The notes beneath the pieces were generated by a model. It made no database searches, was not told the origin of the DNA, and worked only from the letters and a program-made list of their open reading frames with translations. From assembly GCA_003448875.1 (NCBI GenBank), contig DLXG01000127.1:1-21044 (forward strand): a stretch of 21,044 bases of DNA, in the 5' to 3' direction. A program made the position numbers and the translations under genes. This stretch comes from Anaerolineaceae bacterium. Its GTDB lineage: Bacteria > Chloroflexota > Anaerolineae > Anaerolineales > Anaerolineaceae. Positions 8,701 to 16,774 of this stretch are shown piece by piece; position 1 is the first letter of the stretch, and each line of letters opens with the position of its first letter.

Positions 8701-11700
8701 TTTAGGATTACCGGGCAGATCAAAGCCGGTGTTTAATGATGAAAACATCCTGAGTATTCTAAAAGGTGAAATCCGCATCGAGCCTTTACCGGAAGACTTG
8801 CGCAGGCGGATGGTGGAAAAACGTCCAACCCGGCTGGAAAAAAGCGAAGCCGGCGCGCAGATGATTCCCATCGAAAGTGTGGATTTGACGGTCAAACTGG
8901 GCGGCCAGCGCGGGAAGTTTGATCCGGTTGAAGAGTTTGGTATACCGGCAGAACGCATGGATGCGTGTGACATTACCACTCAGCTGGCAATTGCCGCCGG
9001 TATTGAAGCCTTACGGGATGCGGGCATCCCGCTGGTGATGGCCTATCGCAAGACCAGTAAAGGCACTTACCTGCCTGACCGCTGGCGTCTGCCGGAGGCT
9101 CTGGCAGATGAAACCGGTGTGATTTTCGCTTCCGCGTTTCCCGGCCTCGATGAAATGGCTGAAGAAGCGGCACGTTATTCCGAATACAAGCAGGTCGAAA
9201 AACAACTGGAAGAGGTGCGCAACATCCTCAGTCTGGTGCCGGTGGATCAATCGGCAGTAAGAAATCTGTTGCGTGAACGCATCAAAGCCTTAGAAACCAG
9301 ACTCAAGGAAATGGATTATCACTTTGACCGGCGCTTTGTGTTCCGTGTGCTGGCGATGGGCCATTCTCAGTTCGCGGAGTACATTGGGGCACGCGGGCCG
9401 AATACCCATGTCAATGCTGCCTGTGCTACGACTACTCATGCGATAGCCGTTGCGGAGGATTGGATTCGCTCAGGCCGTTGCAGGCGGGTAGTGATCATTG
9501 CCGGTGATGATGTGACCGGTGGGCCTCTGGCTGAATGGATCGGAACGGGGTTGTTTGTTTCGGGAGCGGCTACCACTGAGGGTAACCTGCGCATGGCTGC
9601 CTTGCCCTTTGACCGGCGGCGAAATGGAATGATCATGGGCATGGGGGCTGCGGCGCTGGTGGTCGAGGCGGAAGATGCCGTCCGTGAACGCGGTATGCGG
9701 GCTATCTGTGAAGTTCTGGCAACCGATATTGCCAACAGCGCTTATCATGGAACACGCCTGGATGTACCGCATGTACGCGAGATTATGAACCGGCTGATCA
9801 CCACTGCTGAACAACGCTTTGGTATCCGCCGGGAAGAAATTGCTGCTCAAACCATGTTCATGTCCCATGAAACCTACACCCCGGCCAGAGGCGGCTCGGC
9901 TTCTGCCGAGATACAGGCGCTGCGCTACACGTTTGGAGATAAGGCCAATCAGGTAATCATCGCTAACACCAAAGGCTATACCGGTCATGCGATGGGGGTC
10001 GGGATTGAAGATGTGGTGGCGGTTAAAGCATTGGAGCACGGAATTGTGCCGCCAATTGCCAATTACGATGAAAACTTTGAACCCGATCCCGATCTGGGTG
10101 ATTTGAACCTCTCCAGGGGTGGCGAATACCCGGTTAAGTACGCCTTGCGTCTGGGGGCTGGCTTCGGATCGCAGATTGCGATGGCACTCTTCCGCGTGGT
10201 TGCCGGGGGTAAAGAACGGGTTAACCAACCGGTCTATCAGCAATGGCTGGCGGATATTGCTGGATATGATAAAGCCGAGTTGGAGGTAGAAAAACGTACC
10301 CTGCGCATTCGCCACATGGGCCCGCCGGTTAAGCCGCCAGCCAAATCGCGCTGGCAATACGGGCAGGGACCGACCCGCTGGGCCGAGCAGCCCGATACCT
10401 TGCCTCAGCCCCAGCCCGAGGCTGTTCCAGCCCATTCACCTGTGAAAGAAGCAGCCCAAAAAGTTGAGGAAGCAGCCCAAACACAAGCCGTCAGTGTTAA
10501 AGTTCCTGCTTCCAACGGTGGCAGGGTCAATACCGAAGAGATCAAGGAATTTGTACTCAATCTGGTCAGTGAGAAGACCGGTTATCCGGTTGAGATGCTG
10601 GACTTAGACCTTGATCTGGAAGCGGATTTGGGCATTGATACGGTCAAACAAGCCGAGATTTTTGCCGCAATCCGTACCCACTATAACATTCCGCGGCGGG
10701 AAGACTTGCGGCTGGTGGATTACAACACACTCAACAAAGTGATTGCATTCATGGCAGATAATGCAGGTGGGGTAAGCGTTCAAAGTCAGGCGGTTGAGGC
10801 GGCAGTTCAACTCGCGGCAACTGTTCCAATGGCGCAGGATGTTGCCAGCCAAACTGTTCAACCCGAAGTTGCTCCATCATCGGCAACATCTGTGGACCGG
10901 GCGGCAATTCAAGAATATGTATTGTCGGTGGTCAGTGAAAAAACTGGTTACCCGGTTGAAATGTTGGATTTAGGGCTTGATCTTGAAGCAGATTTAGGGA
11001 TTGACACGGTCAAACAGGCTGAGCTGTTTGCGACAATCCGCACTCACTACAATATCCCCCGTCGGGAAGATTTGCGGCTGGTGGACTACAACACGCTTGA
11101 AAAGGTCATCAATTTTATGGTGGAGGCATTGAGCAGCGGCTCAGTCAGCCAGTCTCAGGCGAACACTGCGGCGGCTGCCGGGCAGGTTGTTCAACCGATG
11201 GTGACTCAGGTGGCATCCAGTCCTGTGCAGCAGGAAGTCGCACCAGTATCTACACCAACTTCCGCCATTCCAAATGGCAGTGTGAATGAAGAGGAAATTA
11301 AGGCTTATGTGCTGACAGTGGTCAGCGAGAAGACCGGCTACCCGGTTGAAATGCTGGATCTGGATCTGGATTTGGAAGCCGATCTGGGGATTGACACGGT
11401 CAAACAGGCGGAATTGTTCGCCACGATTCGGACTCACTACAATATCCCTCGCCGTGAGGATCTGCGGCTGGTGGATTACAACACCTTGAAGAAAGTGATC
11501 GGATTCATGGTGGAAGCCTTGAGCGGGCAGGCTGGGGGAGGAAGCAGCCAGCAGATTTCGGCGGTCGAAACATCTTCCGCGTCTGCAATCTCGCCAGCAT
11601 CCACTCAGACGATTGTGGTGGATGAACCCCCAGCGCAGGCTACAAATCAGGAACTCTCAGCAAACCCTGAAACGGCGACCCAAACCGGCCAAAGCGATGA

Positions 11701-14257
11701 TCCAGAAGATGCGCAAATGGTCATAAGGCGGCGTGTACCAAAACCGGTTTTGCTGCCAAAACTGGATTTATGTGTACCGAGCGGAGTGACCCTCGATGGA
11801 TCCAGCCGTGTCATCATCGTCAGCGATGAAGGAAAAGCAGCGGATTCGCTTGCCCGCCGCTTGCGCTCCCGCAAGGTTCATCTACTGGTATTGACCGGTT
11901 CTCAAACCGCTGAAGAATGGCGTGAGAAAGTTGCTGGACTCCAAAAGGACGGCAAAGTTCAGGGAGTTTACTATCTGATTGGGCTGGATGGCGAGCAGCC
12001 GCTGAGCGATTTGGACAGCGGCGGATGGGAGTTGCAAGTTGAGACCCGTCTGATGCGCCTGTATCATCTGATGCGAACGGTGGAGGGTGAGCCTTTCCTG
12101 ATCTGTGCGACTCGCATGGGCGGTCTGCATGGCACCAGCCCCCTACCAGCCCGGAATGTTTCTGGAGGTTTGATTTCTGGTTTTGCCAAAGCCCTCAGCC
12201 GCGAACGACCAAACACACTGGTCAAAGTGGTAGATTTTGAGGTCAATGCAAACGACAGCCAGATAGCGGCGCGGTTGCTGGGAGAAACACTCTCCGATCC
12301 GACCGTGGTTGAGGTTGGCTGGGAAGGTGATCAGCGATTCAGTTTTACCCTGTTTGAGGAACAAGCGGAGGTACAGGTGCAGAGCCTGCCAGAAAAGCCG
12401 GTTGTCCTCATTAGCGGCGGGGCGGGCGGCATTGTGGCTCCCATCCTGACGGATCTGGCTAAGCAAACTCAGGGCGTGTTTTACCTGTTGGGGCGCAGCC
12501 CGTTAGCCGACCCGCAGGATGCAACAATCCAGAGGTTGAAAACAGATCGGGACGGCTTGAAGAAAGACCTGCTCCGTGAAATGACTGCCTCCGGTCAAAA
12601 ACCCTCCCCCGCGCAAGTGGAAGAGAGATTGGCCGGGTTGGAACGCATGGCTGGCATTCTGGAAGCCATGCAAACTGCCAATTCGCTGGGTGCCAGGGTT
12701 ACCTACCGGGTATGTGATGTGACCGATACGGCACAGGTCAATGAAGTGGTTCGACAAATTGTCGAAGAACAGGGCCGGATAGACGTGCTGATTCACGCAG
12801 CCGGAATCGAACGCAGCCGAAAACTGCACCTGAAAACCGAAGAAGAGTTCCGCTCTACAATCGCGGTTAAAGCAGGCGGTTTCTTCAACCTCTACAAAGC
12901 GCTTCAAGCAGCTGCTGCGCTTCCAAAGCAGGTACTTTTATTCAGTTCGGTCGCCGGCCGCTTTGGTAATTCAGGTCAGACCGATTACAGCGCGGCCAAC
13001 GATTGGCTGGCAAAAGCCGCTTCGCACCTGCGCGGCCTGCATCCGGAAATGCGGGTGGTTGCCATGGATTGGAGTGCCTGGGCGCAGGTCGGCATGGCCA
13101 GTCGCGGCTACATCCCTCAACTGATGGAGATGGGCGGTATTGATCAGATGCCCCCTAAACAGGCTACCCGCTTTGTCTATCAGGAACTGGTGCGGGGTGA
13201 TGTGGTCAGTGAAGTCGTCATCTCCGGTTCGCTGGGTGTACTGGAAAAGCCAATCCGCAAAGAAATCAGTCTGGATCTAGAAGCGGCCAACCGCGCTTTG
13301 CGCGAGGGCAAACCGGCCCACGTGATGCTCAGCCGGGTCAGCGGGTTCGATTTGCAAAGCGGCGTGCAACTGGAAGCCGAATTAAATCCCAACGAGCAGC
13401 CATTCCTGAGAGACCATGCTCTAAATGGCATTCCTCTGTTACCCGGTGTGATGGGAATTGAAGGTTTTTCGGTAGCGGCAAAGCATGTTGCCTCTGTGCT
13501 GGGTGCGGAAAAAGCCGGCTTTGAGGTGGATCGTCTGGAAGATATTCAATTCCTTGCTCCCTTCAAGTTCTATCGCAATGAGTCACGCAGAATCACCTGG
13601 AAAGCGCAGGTTGTTCGTGAGCAGGAAGGGTTGGTCGCGTATGTCCGCCTGGAATCCACACTGGCAGCCAAAACCCGCCCAAATGAGGTCATCCAGCACT
13701 TTGCCGGCAAGGTTCACCTGACCCCGCAGTCCGCCAAACCGCAAACGGTAGTTGTTCAACCGCCGCGTTGGAATGGAGCCTATACCGTAGCCAGCGAGGA
13801 TATTTACCGGCTCTACTTCCATGGCCCTTCTTTTCAGGTTTTGGAAGGGGTGCAGCGGTATGGCGGGGAAGTTCTGGGTAAAGTCCGCGAATCGCTGCCC
13901 GCCATCACCGAGCAGCCAGTTTCGTTGGTTACCATGCCGGTTTTGCTTGAGGCCATTTTGCAAACTGCCGGGGTGTGGGAAGCGGGTGCGACCGGAACAC
14001 TGGCGTTGCCGCGTTCGATTGGTGAATTGGTCTTGCATCATAATTCTCCACAGCCGGGCAAACCCCTCTTTGCTGAGGTTATCCCCAATCGGCTTGAAGA
14101 CGGGAGTGTAGCATTTCAGGCCCGCCTGGTGGATCAAAACGGTACCGTCTATCTTGAAGTCAAGGATTACCGCACGATTGCTTTGCCCTATTCGGTGGAC
14201 GGCTCATTGCTCAAACCAATGAAGTTACTGGTCAACGGGACGGATGCAACCCTCTGA
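5711..14257 (+). CDS. Iterative type I PKS/PUFA-synthase-like megasynthase, KS-AT-KS-ACP-ACP-ACP-KR-DH
   Basis: A 2848-residue enzyme expected to build a long acyl chain from malonyl units. The ATG at 5711 is chosen over an earlier in-frame ATG at 5657 because AGGAGG lies four bases upstream and the KS fold begins at once. KS1, about 5-470, is of PUFA type (C215, H349, H389). AT, about 604-900, has GHSLGEY with S704 and HAFH with H809, fitting malonyl selection. KS2, about 990-1500, keeps C1238, H1386 and H1426 but reads HETYT for HGTGT and contains a charged helical insertion. Three ACPs lie at about 1607-1682, 1730-1804 and 1858-1934, each with LGIDTVKQ, so T1644, T1766 and T1896 replace the usual serine. 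KR (structural part about 2030-2225, catalytic about 2230-2500) has SGGAGGI, S2413, Y2426 and N2430. DH, about 2535-2830, has HALNGIPLLP with H2569, and E2747 where Asp is usual. No ER or release domain is visible; PfaD probably reduces in trans. Confidence 0.93.
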   Translation: MFDPKAVAIVGVGAILPDAEDAPTFWNNIKQGRYSITDVPPDRWRVDLYYDPDPKAPDKTYTKIGAWVRSFPFEPLKWGIPIPPNVLAVMDESQKWGISVARQALLDYGYPQKPLDGTRTAVIIGNALAGENHYITSLRIRLPDYMEALKEVEAFASLPAEVQRALLEGMQQNIRKRVSNITEDTMPGELGNVIAGRIANVFNFSGPNFITDAACASSHAAVQAAIDGLVNHQFDAVLTGGVDRNMGVEGFVKFCKIGALSPDGSRPFAEGANGFVMGEGAVLFLLKRLADAERDGDKIYAVIRGVGASSDGKGKGITAPNPLGQQRAIERAWKNAGVNPASVGLIEAHGTSTRVGDVVETQSLNEVFGKFGLPPRSIAMGSVKSNIGHLKSAAGAAGVLKAVYALYEKVLPPSVNFHKPNPNIDFDKIPFYVNTETRPWENAPGEIRRAGVSSFGFGGTNFHMVLEEWVPGLLTSDTKVFAVPERKSNQAESVVTQSVPEAALSRLPQPYRGIVFLSGENAQQLKEQLSQIIEGARQGQLPPSQLPDEPAVTKPERLVIDYSSAEELIGRAEKALKTLDNEAPNAWQALTAQGVYRGSGKAGKVAFMFPGQGSQYVNMLKDLCEAEPLVADTFKEADAIMTPILGRPLTSYIYVEGDEESIKQAEAALRDTAITQPAMLTANVALLRLMEKFGFKPDFVIGHSLGEYAALVASGVLTFAEALEVVSARGREMKKVSVADNGGMVAVSAPIQEVERILQGISEYVVIANINSPLQSVVGGSTPGIQAALEAFEKAGYQATRIPVSHAFHTKIVAPASEPLKQVIARMNLQAPKIPVAANVTGQFYPTSREEILDILGRQVASPVQFINGMETLYNAGARVFVEIGPKRVLNALANDIFKDRSGIMLLATNHPRKGAVVSFNEAVCGLLAAGIVPGKQPQPELVAQVSAPARVPAEQQPVLTGSVSVSHPISETAKSEVVIKDGRLPLTGSVVISGAGLGLPGRSKPVFNDENILSILKGEIRIEPLPEDLRRRMVEKRPTRLEKSEAGAQMIPIESVDLTVKLGGQRGKFDPVEEFGIPAERMDACDITTQLAIAAGIEALRDAGIPLVMAYRKTSKGTYLPDRWRLPEALADETGVIFASAFPGLDEMAEEAARYSEYKQVEKQLEEVRNILSLVPVDQSAVRNLLRERIKALETRLKEMDYHFDRRFVFRVLAMGHSQFAEYIGARGPNTHVNAACATTTHAIAVAEDWIRSGRCRRVVIIAGDDVTGGPLAEWIGTGLFVSGAATTEGNLRMAALPFDRRRNGMIMGMGAAALVVEAEDAVRERGMRAICEVLATDIANSAYHGTRLDVPHVREIMNRLITTAEQRFGIRREEIAAQTMFMSHETYTPARGGSASAEIQALRYTFGDKANQVIIANTKGYTGHAMGVGIEDVVAVKALEHGIVPPIANYDENFEPDPDLGDLNLSRGGEYPVKYALRLGAGFGSQIAMALFRVVAGGKERVNQPVYQQWLADIAGYDKAELEVEKRTLRIRHMGPPVKPPAKSRWQYGQGPTRWAEQPDTLPQPQPEAVPAHSPVKEAAQKVEEAAQTQAVSVKVPASNGGRVNTEEIKEFVLNLVSEKTGYPVEMLDLDLDLEADLGIDTVKQAEIFAAIRTHYNIPRREDLRLVDYNTLNKVIAFMADNAGGVSVQSQAVEAAVQLAATVPMAQDVASQTVQPEVAPSSATSVDRAAIQEYVLSVVSEKTGYPVEMLDLGLDLEADLGIDTVKQAELFATIRTHYNIPRREDLRLVDYNTLEKVINFMVEALSSGSVSQSQANTAAAAGQVVQPMVTQVASSPVQQEVAPVSTPTSAIPNGSVNEEEIKAYVLTVVSEKTGYPVEMLDLDLDLEADLGIDTVKQAELFATIRTHYNIPRREDLRLVDYNTLKKVIGFMVEALSGQAGGGSSQQISAVETSSASAISPASTQTIVVDEPPAQATNQELSANPETATQTGQSDDPEDAQMVIRRRVPKPVLLPKLDLCVPSGVTLDGSSRVIIVSDEGKAADSLARRLRSRKVHLLVLTGSQTAEEWREKVAGLQKDGKVQGVYYLIGLDGEQPLSDLDSGGWELQVETRLMRLYHLMRTVEGEPFLICATRMGGLHGTSPLPARNVSGGLISGFAKALSRERPNTLVKVVDFEVNANDSQIAARLLGETLSDPTVVEVGWEGDQRFSFTLFEEQAEVQVQSLPEKPVVLISGGAGGIVAPILTDLAKQTQGVFYLLGRSPLADPQDATIQRLKTDRDGLKKDLLREMTASGQKPSPAQVEERLAGLERMAGILEAMQTANSLGARVTYRVCDVTDTAQVNEVVRQIVEEQGRIDVLIHAAGIERSRKLHLKTEEEFRSTIAVKAGGFFNLYKALQAAAALPKQVLLFSSVAGRFGNSGQTDYSAANDWLAKAASHLRGLHPEMRVVAMDWSAWAQVGMASRGYIPQLMEMGGIDQMPPKQATRFVYQELVRGDVVSEVVISGSLGVLEKPIRKEISLDLEAANRALREGKPAHVMLSRVSGFDLQSGVQLEAELNPNEQPFLRDHALNGIPLLPGVMGIEGFSVAAKHVASVLGAEKAGFEVDRLEDIQFLAPFKFYRNESRRITWKAQVVREQEGLVAYVRLESTLAAKTRPNEVIQHFAGKVHLTPQSAKPQTVVVQPPRWNGAYTVASEDIYRLYFHGPSFQVLEGVQRYGGEVLGKVRESLPAITEQPVSLVTMPVLLEAILQTAGVWEAGATGTLALPRSIGELVLHHNSPQPGKPLFAEVIPNRLEDGSVAFQARLVDQNGTVYLEVKDYRTIALPYSVDGSLLKPMKLLVNGTDATL
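10529..11513 (+). repeat. Three tandem carrier-protein repeats inside the megasynthase
   Basis: Three copies of an ACP of about 75 residues are separated by Ala/Gln/Pro/Val/Ser-rich linkers. The candidate attachment residues are 122 and 130 residues apart. The protein copies are nearly identical around EKTGYPVEML, EADLGIDTVKQAE and IRTHYNIPRREDLRLVDYNT. The codons differ at many third positions, so the repeats are old or held by selection, not a fresh duplication. Copy 2 has Gly for Asp in the LDLD stretch. Tandem ACPs are a hallmark of PUFA-type synthases. Confidence 0.9.
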
Positions 14258-15002
14258 GCTGGATTGTCCGGTTGAGATTGTGTGGTGCATCGGTGAGGTT
14301 TCCCCGCTTGTGGGAAGCCTCACCGCTTCTGATTTCAGCTGGTTATCCGTCGCTGAACAGGATCTTGTGAGGAAGATGCGTTTCCCCAAACGGATTGGCG
14401 AATGGCTGAGCGGCAGATGGACAGCCAAACAGTTACTGTCAAGATACCTGCCCCACCTCGCGAATCAACAGTTGTCAAGTGTCAGTATAGAAAGTCACCC
14501 CGATGGTTATCCGCTGGTTTGGGTGGATGGTAAACCATTAAAGGGTTGTTTGAGTATTTCTCATCGTCAGGACAAAGCAGCGGCGGCTTATACAACCGAA
14601 AAAGATGTTCTTCTTGGAATTGACCTGGAATGGATTGAGGAACGGCACCCTGCTTTCTTGCAGGATTACTTTAACGATTACGAAATTGAATGGGTGCAGG
14701 CTGCTCCCTCCGGAGAACGCGCAGCCCGTACCACCCTTCTATGGAGCGCCAAAGAGGCTGCCCTAAAAGCATTGCAACTGGGGCTGGCTATTGACACCCG
14801 CATGATCGAGGTGCATCCCCATATCGAAGGGGATAGCTTAGACTGGCAGATTTTGGAATATTGCGGTGATCTCTCCAAAGAAGGTTATCGCTTAATCGGC
14901 TGGTGGCAACGGCGTGGGGATTATATGATCACACTGGCGGTCAACCTGCCCGCTACTGAACCCCCCGCCTTTTATTTGCGTGAAATCAGCCTGAGCGATT
15001 GA
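14244..15002 (+). CDS. Sfp-type 4'-phosphopantetheinyl transferase
   Basis: This 252-residue enzyme would transfer phosphopantetheine from CoA to the carrier domains of the megasynthase. The Mg-binding motif GIDLEW carries D127 and E129, and the second motif WSAKEAALKAL carries E171 and K175. Both are standard for the Sfp/Gsp class, which has about 220-250 residues. SISHRQDKAAAAY near residues 110-122 corresponds to the CoA-binding SHS region. The ATG at 14244 overlaps the last 14 bases of the megasynthase, so translation is likely coupled; no strong ribosome site of its own is seen. Its position makes the megasynthase the obvious substrate. If the carriers really are modified on threonine, this enzyme must accept that hydroxyl, which would be unusual. 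It converges with the PfaD gene with 21 bases between and no clear terminator. Confidence 0.93.
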   Translation: MQPSELDCPVEIVWCIGEVSPLVGSLTASDFSWLSVAEQDLVRKMRFPKRIGEWLSGRWTAKQLLSRYLPHLANQQLSSVSIESHPDGYPLVWVDGKPLKGCLSISHRQDKAAAAYTTEKDVLLGIDLEWIEERHPAFLQDYFNDYEIEWVQAAPSGERAARTTLLWSAKEAALKALQLGLAIDTRMIEVHPHIEGDSLDWQILEYCGDLSKEGYRLIGWWQRRGDYMITLAVNLPATEPPAFYLREISLSD

Positions 15003-15023
15003 ATCAGCCGCTGACCAGCAGCC

Positions 15024-16685
15024 TTATACTGTTGCCGAAACGACTTCATTTAGTTTATGTAAAGGCTGATACCGTTCCAGCTCAGGGGGTGTTTGAATGC
15101 CATAGGCATTCAGCAAGCGTACCCGCTGCAAATAAGCCGCACCGGTCAGGATATGAAGGGCAACATCAACAACCGAACGATTTTCAGGCTTTTCCAGATA
15201 GGTGCCGCGCACCCATTCATTGAAAGCTCCCATTGCCGGCCCGCACCAGATTTGATAATCCATCTCGCGCCCTTTTTCACCACTGTTTGACCAGCGCGAG
15301 GACAGGCCCAAATACCAGCGGAACACCAGAGCCATTTTGTGGCGCGGGTCCTTTTCGGCACGTTCTAACTGATGCGGGTCGCGCTGCTGGAAAAAGCTTA
15401 CTGTGTCCTGCCAGATTTCTTCTACCGGACGTTTGAATACGGTTTTTTCCAGTTTCTGCAACTCGTCTGAGGGGATGGCTTCCAGCGAGGGGTAGCGGGA
15501 ATACAATTCGTAAAGTTTGGAAGCCCGCATGGCAAACATGGTGCCGCGCTTCAAGACCTGCACCTTGACCCCCATTTCAAACATGTCGGCAGCAGGTGCC
15601 ATGGTTACATCAGCCATATCTGCTTGAGCCAATAGACGGCGGGTGTGTTCCGATGCGCCAGCCTCGACACAGGCCTGATTTACCGAACCGGTCACGATAT
15701 AGGCCGCACCCATCATAAAGGCAGCCAGCGCCGCCTGCGGGGTGCTAATGCCGCCGGCTGCCCCAATGCGGATTGGGACGGGATAGTTCATTTGCGCCTG
15801 AATCTCATCCCGCAAGGCAAGAATGGAAGGCAGCAGACCCACCAAAGGCCTATTATCGGTATGTCCGCCCGAATCGGCTTCAACAGTGATATCATCGGCC
15901 ATTGCAACCTGGCGGGCGAGATTCGCCTGTGTTTCGGTTAGTTTGCCTTCCTGCGCAAGCTGGTTCAGAATCTCATCCGGGGCGGGAAGCATAAATTGAC
16001 GGGCAACTTCCTTGCGGGACAACTTGGCTATTAGACGGTTTTGAATACGAATTTTTCCGTCTGGTTGAAGGCTTAAGCCACTGGCGCGGTAATAGACCAG
16101 CGCAGGGGTGATTTCTAAATACGCAGAGGCTTCCACCGTACGGACGCCGTGCCGGACATACAACTCGGCGGCCCGCCGCTCCATGGCTGGTTCATTCGGG
16201 CTGTTGATCAGGTTAAACGCATACGGTCCTTGCGGCAGAGCGGATTGAATCTCATTAATGGCAGCCTCAATCCGCTCCGGAGAAAGACCGGCTGCGCCAA
16301 ACGATGCCAGAAAACCGGCTTTGCCCATGCTGATAACCAGCCGGGTAGAGGCAATGCCGTTGGCCATGGCGCCGCTGTAATACGCATATCGGCAGCCATG
16401 CCACTCACAAAAAGAATTGTCGCCGAGCGACTCGATTGGGGCAGGCGGCAGGGTTGCCAGCCAGCGGTAAGAACTGGAAGGGTTATTTTCAGCAGAAATG
16501 ATATTTCCCTGATCGGCCAACCAGATATTCTGACCGTCGGTCAGAATGAAAACGGGGGAGTGCAGGGATAATAACTGCTGACGAATCGCATCAACATGCT
16601 CGGCAAGACCGGATGCATCGCCGGTCCAAACCATCATTTGCGGGAAATTAAAAGGGGAAGAAGGTCGGAATCGTAATATCGTCAT
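15024..16685 (-). CDS. pfaD: PfaD-family FMN-dependent enoyl reductase
   Basis: This 553-residue protein has the length and motifs of PfaD, the stand-alone enoyl reductase that serves PUFA and related polyketide synthases in trans. After an N-terminal part of about 110 residues, the TIM-barrel portion begins near RLVISMGKAGFLASFGAAGLS. It continues through PYAFNLINSP, TVEASAYLEITPALVYYRASG and the PfaD-typical phosphate-binding segment IRIGAAGGISTPQAALAAFMMGAAYIVTGS (about residues 300-330). The C-terminal helical part is also family-like. The enzyme should bind FMN and use NAD(P)H to saturate selected double bases of the growing chain. The ATG at 16685 has a modest GAGGT about 11 bases upstream. 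It lies opposite and tail-to-tail with the megasynthase-PPTase pair, so it must be transcribed separately, perhaps with the hydrolase gene 89 bases upstream. Confidence 0.93.
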   Translation of the reverse strand: MTILRFRPSSPFNFPQMMVWTGDASGLAEHVDAIRQQLLSLHSPVFILTDGQNIWLADQGNIISAENNPSSSYRWLATLPPAPIESLGDNSFCEWHGCRYAYYSGAMANGIASTRLVISMGKAGFLASFGAAGLSPERIEAAINEIQSALPQGPYAFNLINSPNEPAMERRAAELYVRHGVRTVEASAYLEITPALVYYRASGLSLQPDGKIRIQNRLIAKLSRKEVARQFMLPAPDEILNQLAQEGKLTETQANLARQVAMADDITVEADSGGHTDNRPLVGLLPSILALRDEIQAQMNYPVPIRIGAAGGISTPQAALAAFMMGAAYIVTGSVNQACVEAGASEHTRRLLAQADMADVTMAPAADMFEMGVKVQVLKRGTMFAMRASKLYELYSRYPSLEAIPSDELQKLEKTVFKRPVEEIWQDTVSFFQQRDPHQLERAEKDPRHKMALVFRWYLGLSSRWSNSGEKGREMDYQIWCGPAMGAFNEWVRGTYLEKPENRSVVDVALHILTGAAYLQRVRLLNAYGIQTPPELERYQPLHKLNEVVSATV

Positions 16686-16704
16686 GGCTGATTAATACCT
16701 CGCA

Positions 16705-16715
16705 GGGTTAAACCC
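16705..16715. repeat. Short palindrome GGGTTAAACCC upstream of pfaD
   Basis: Five-base arms flank a single A, about 20 bases before the pfaD start, in the 89-base gap behind the hydrolase gene. The element could be an operator or the base of a leader hairpin. It is short enough to arise by chance. Confidence 0.25.
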
Positions 16716-16774
16716 AAAATGATGGTTGGGGTTACGCTATCCTTCGGTTGGAATGGTGTATCTGCAAGCAATAC

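Noticed and set aside
9470..10435. Long minus-strand open frame of 321 codons inside the megasynthase
   Set aside because: It is a shadow of the real gene in another frame, with no recognisable motif, and the plus-strand frame there encodes an intact ketosynthase.
10529..11513. Tandem ACP repeats as a recent duplication or assembly artefact
   Set aside because: The copies differ at many synonymous positions and have distinct linkers, so they are established, separate domains.
15003..15023. Possible terminator between the convergent PPTase and pfaD genes
   Set aside because: Only GCTG/CAGC-like pairings of four bases are present and no T-run follows.
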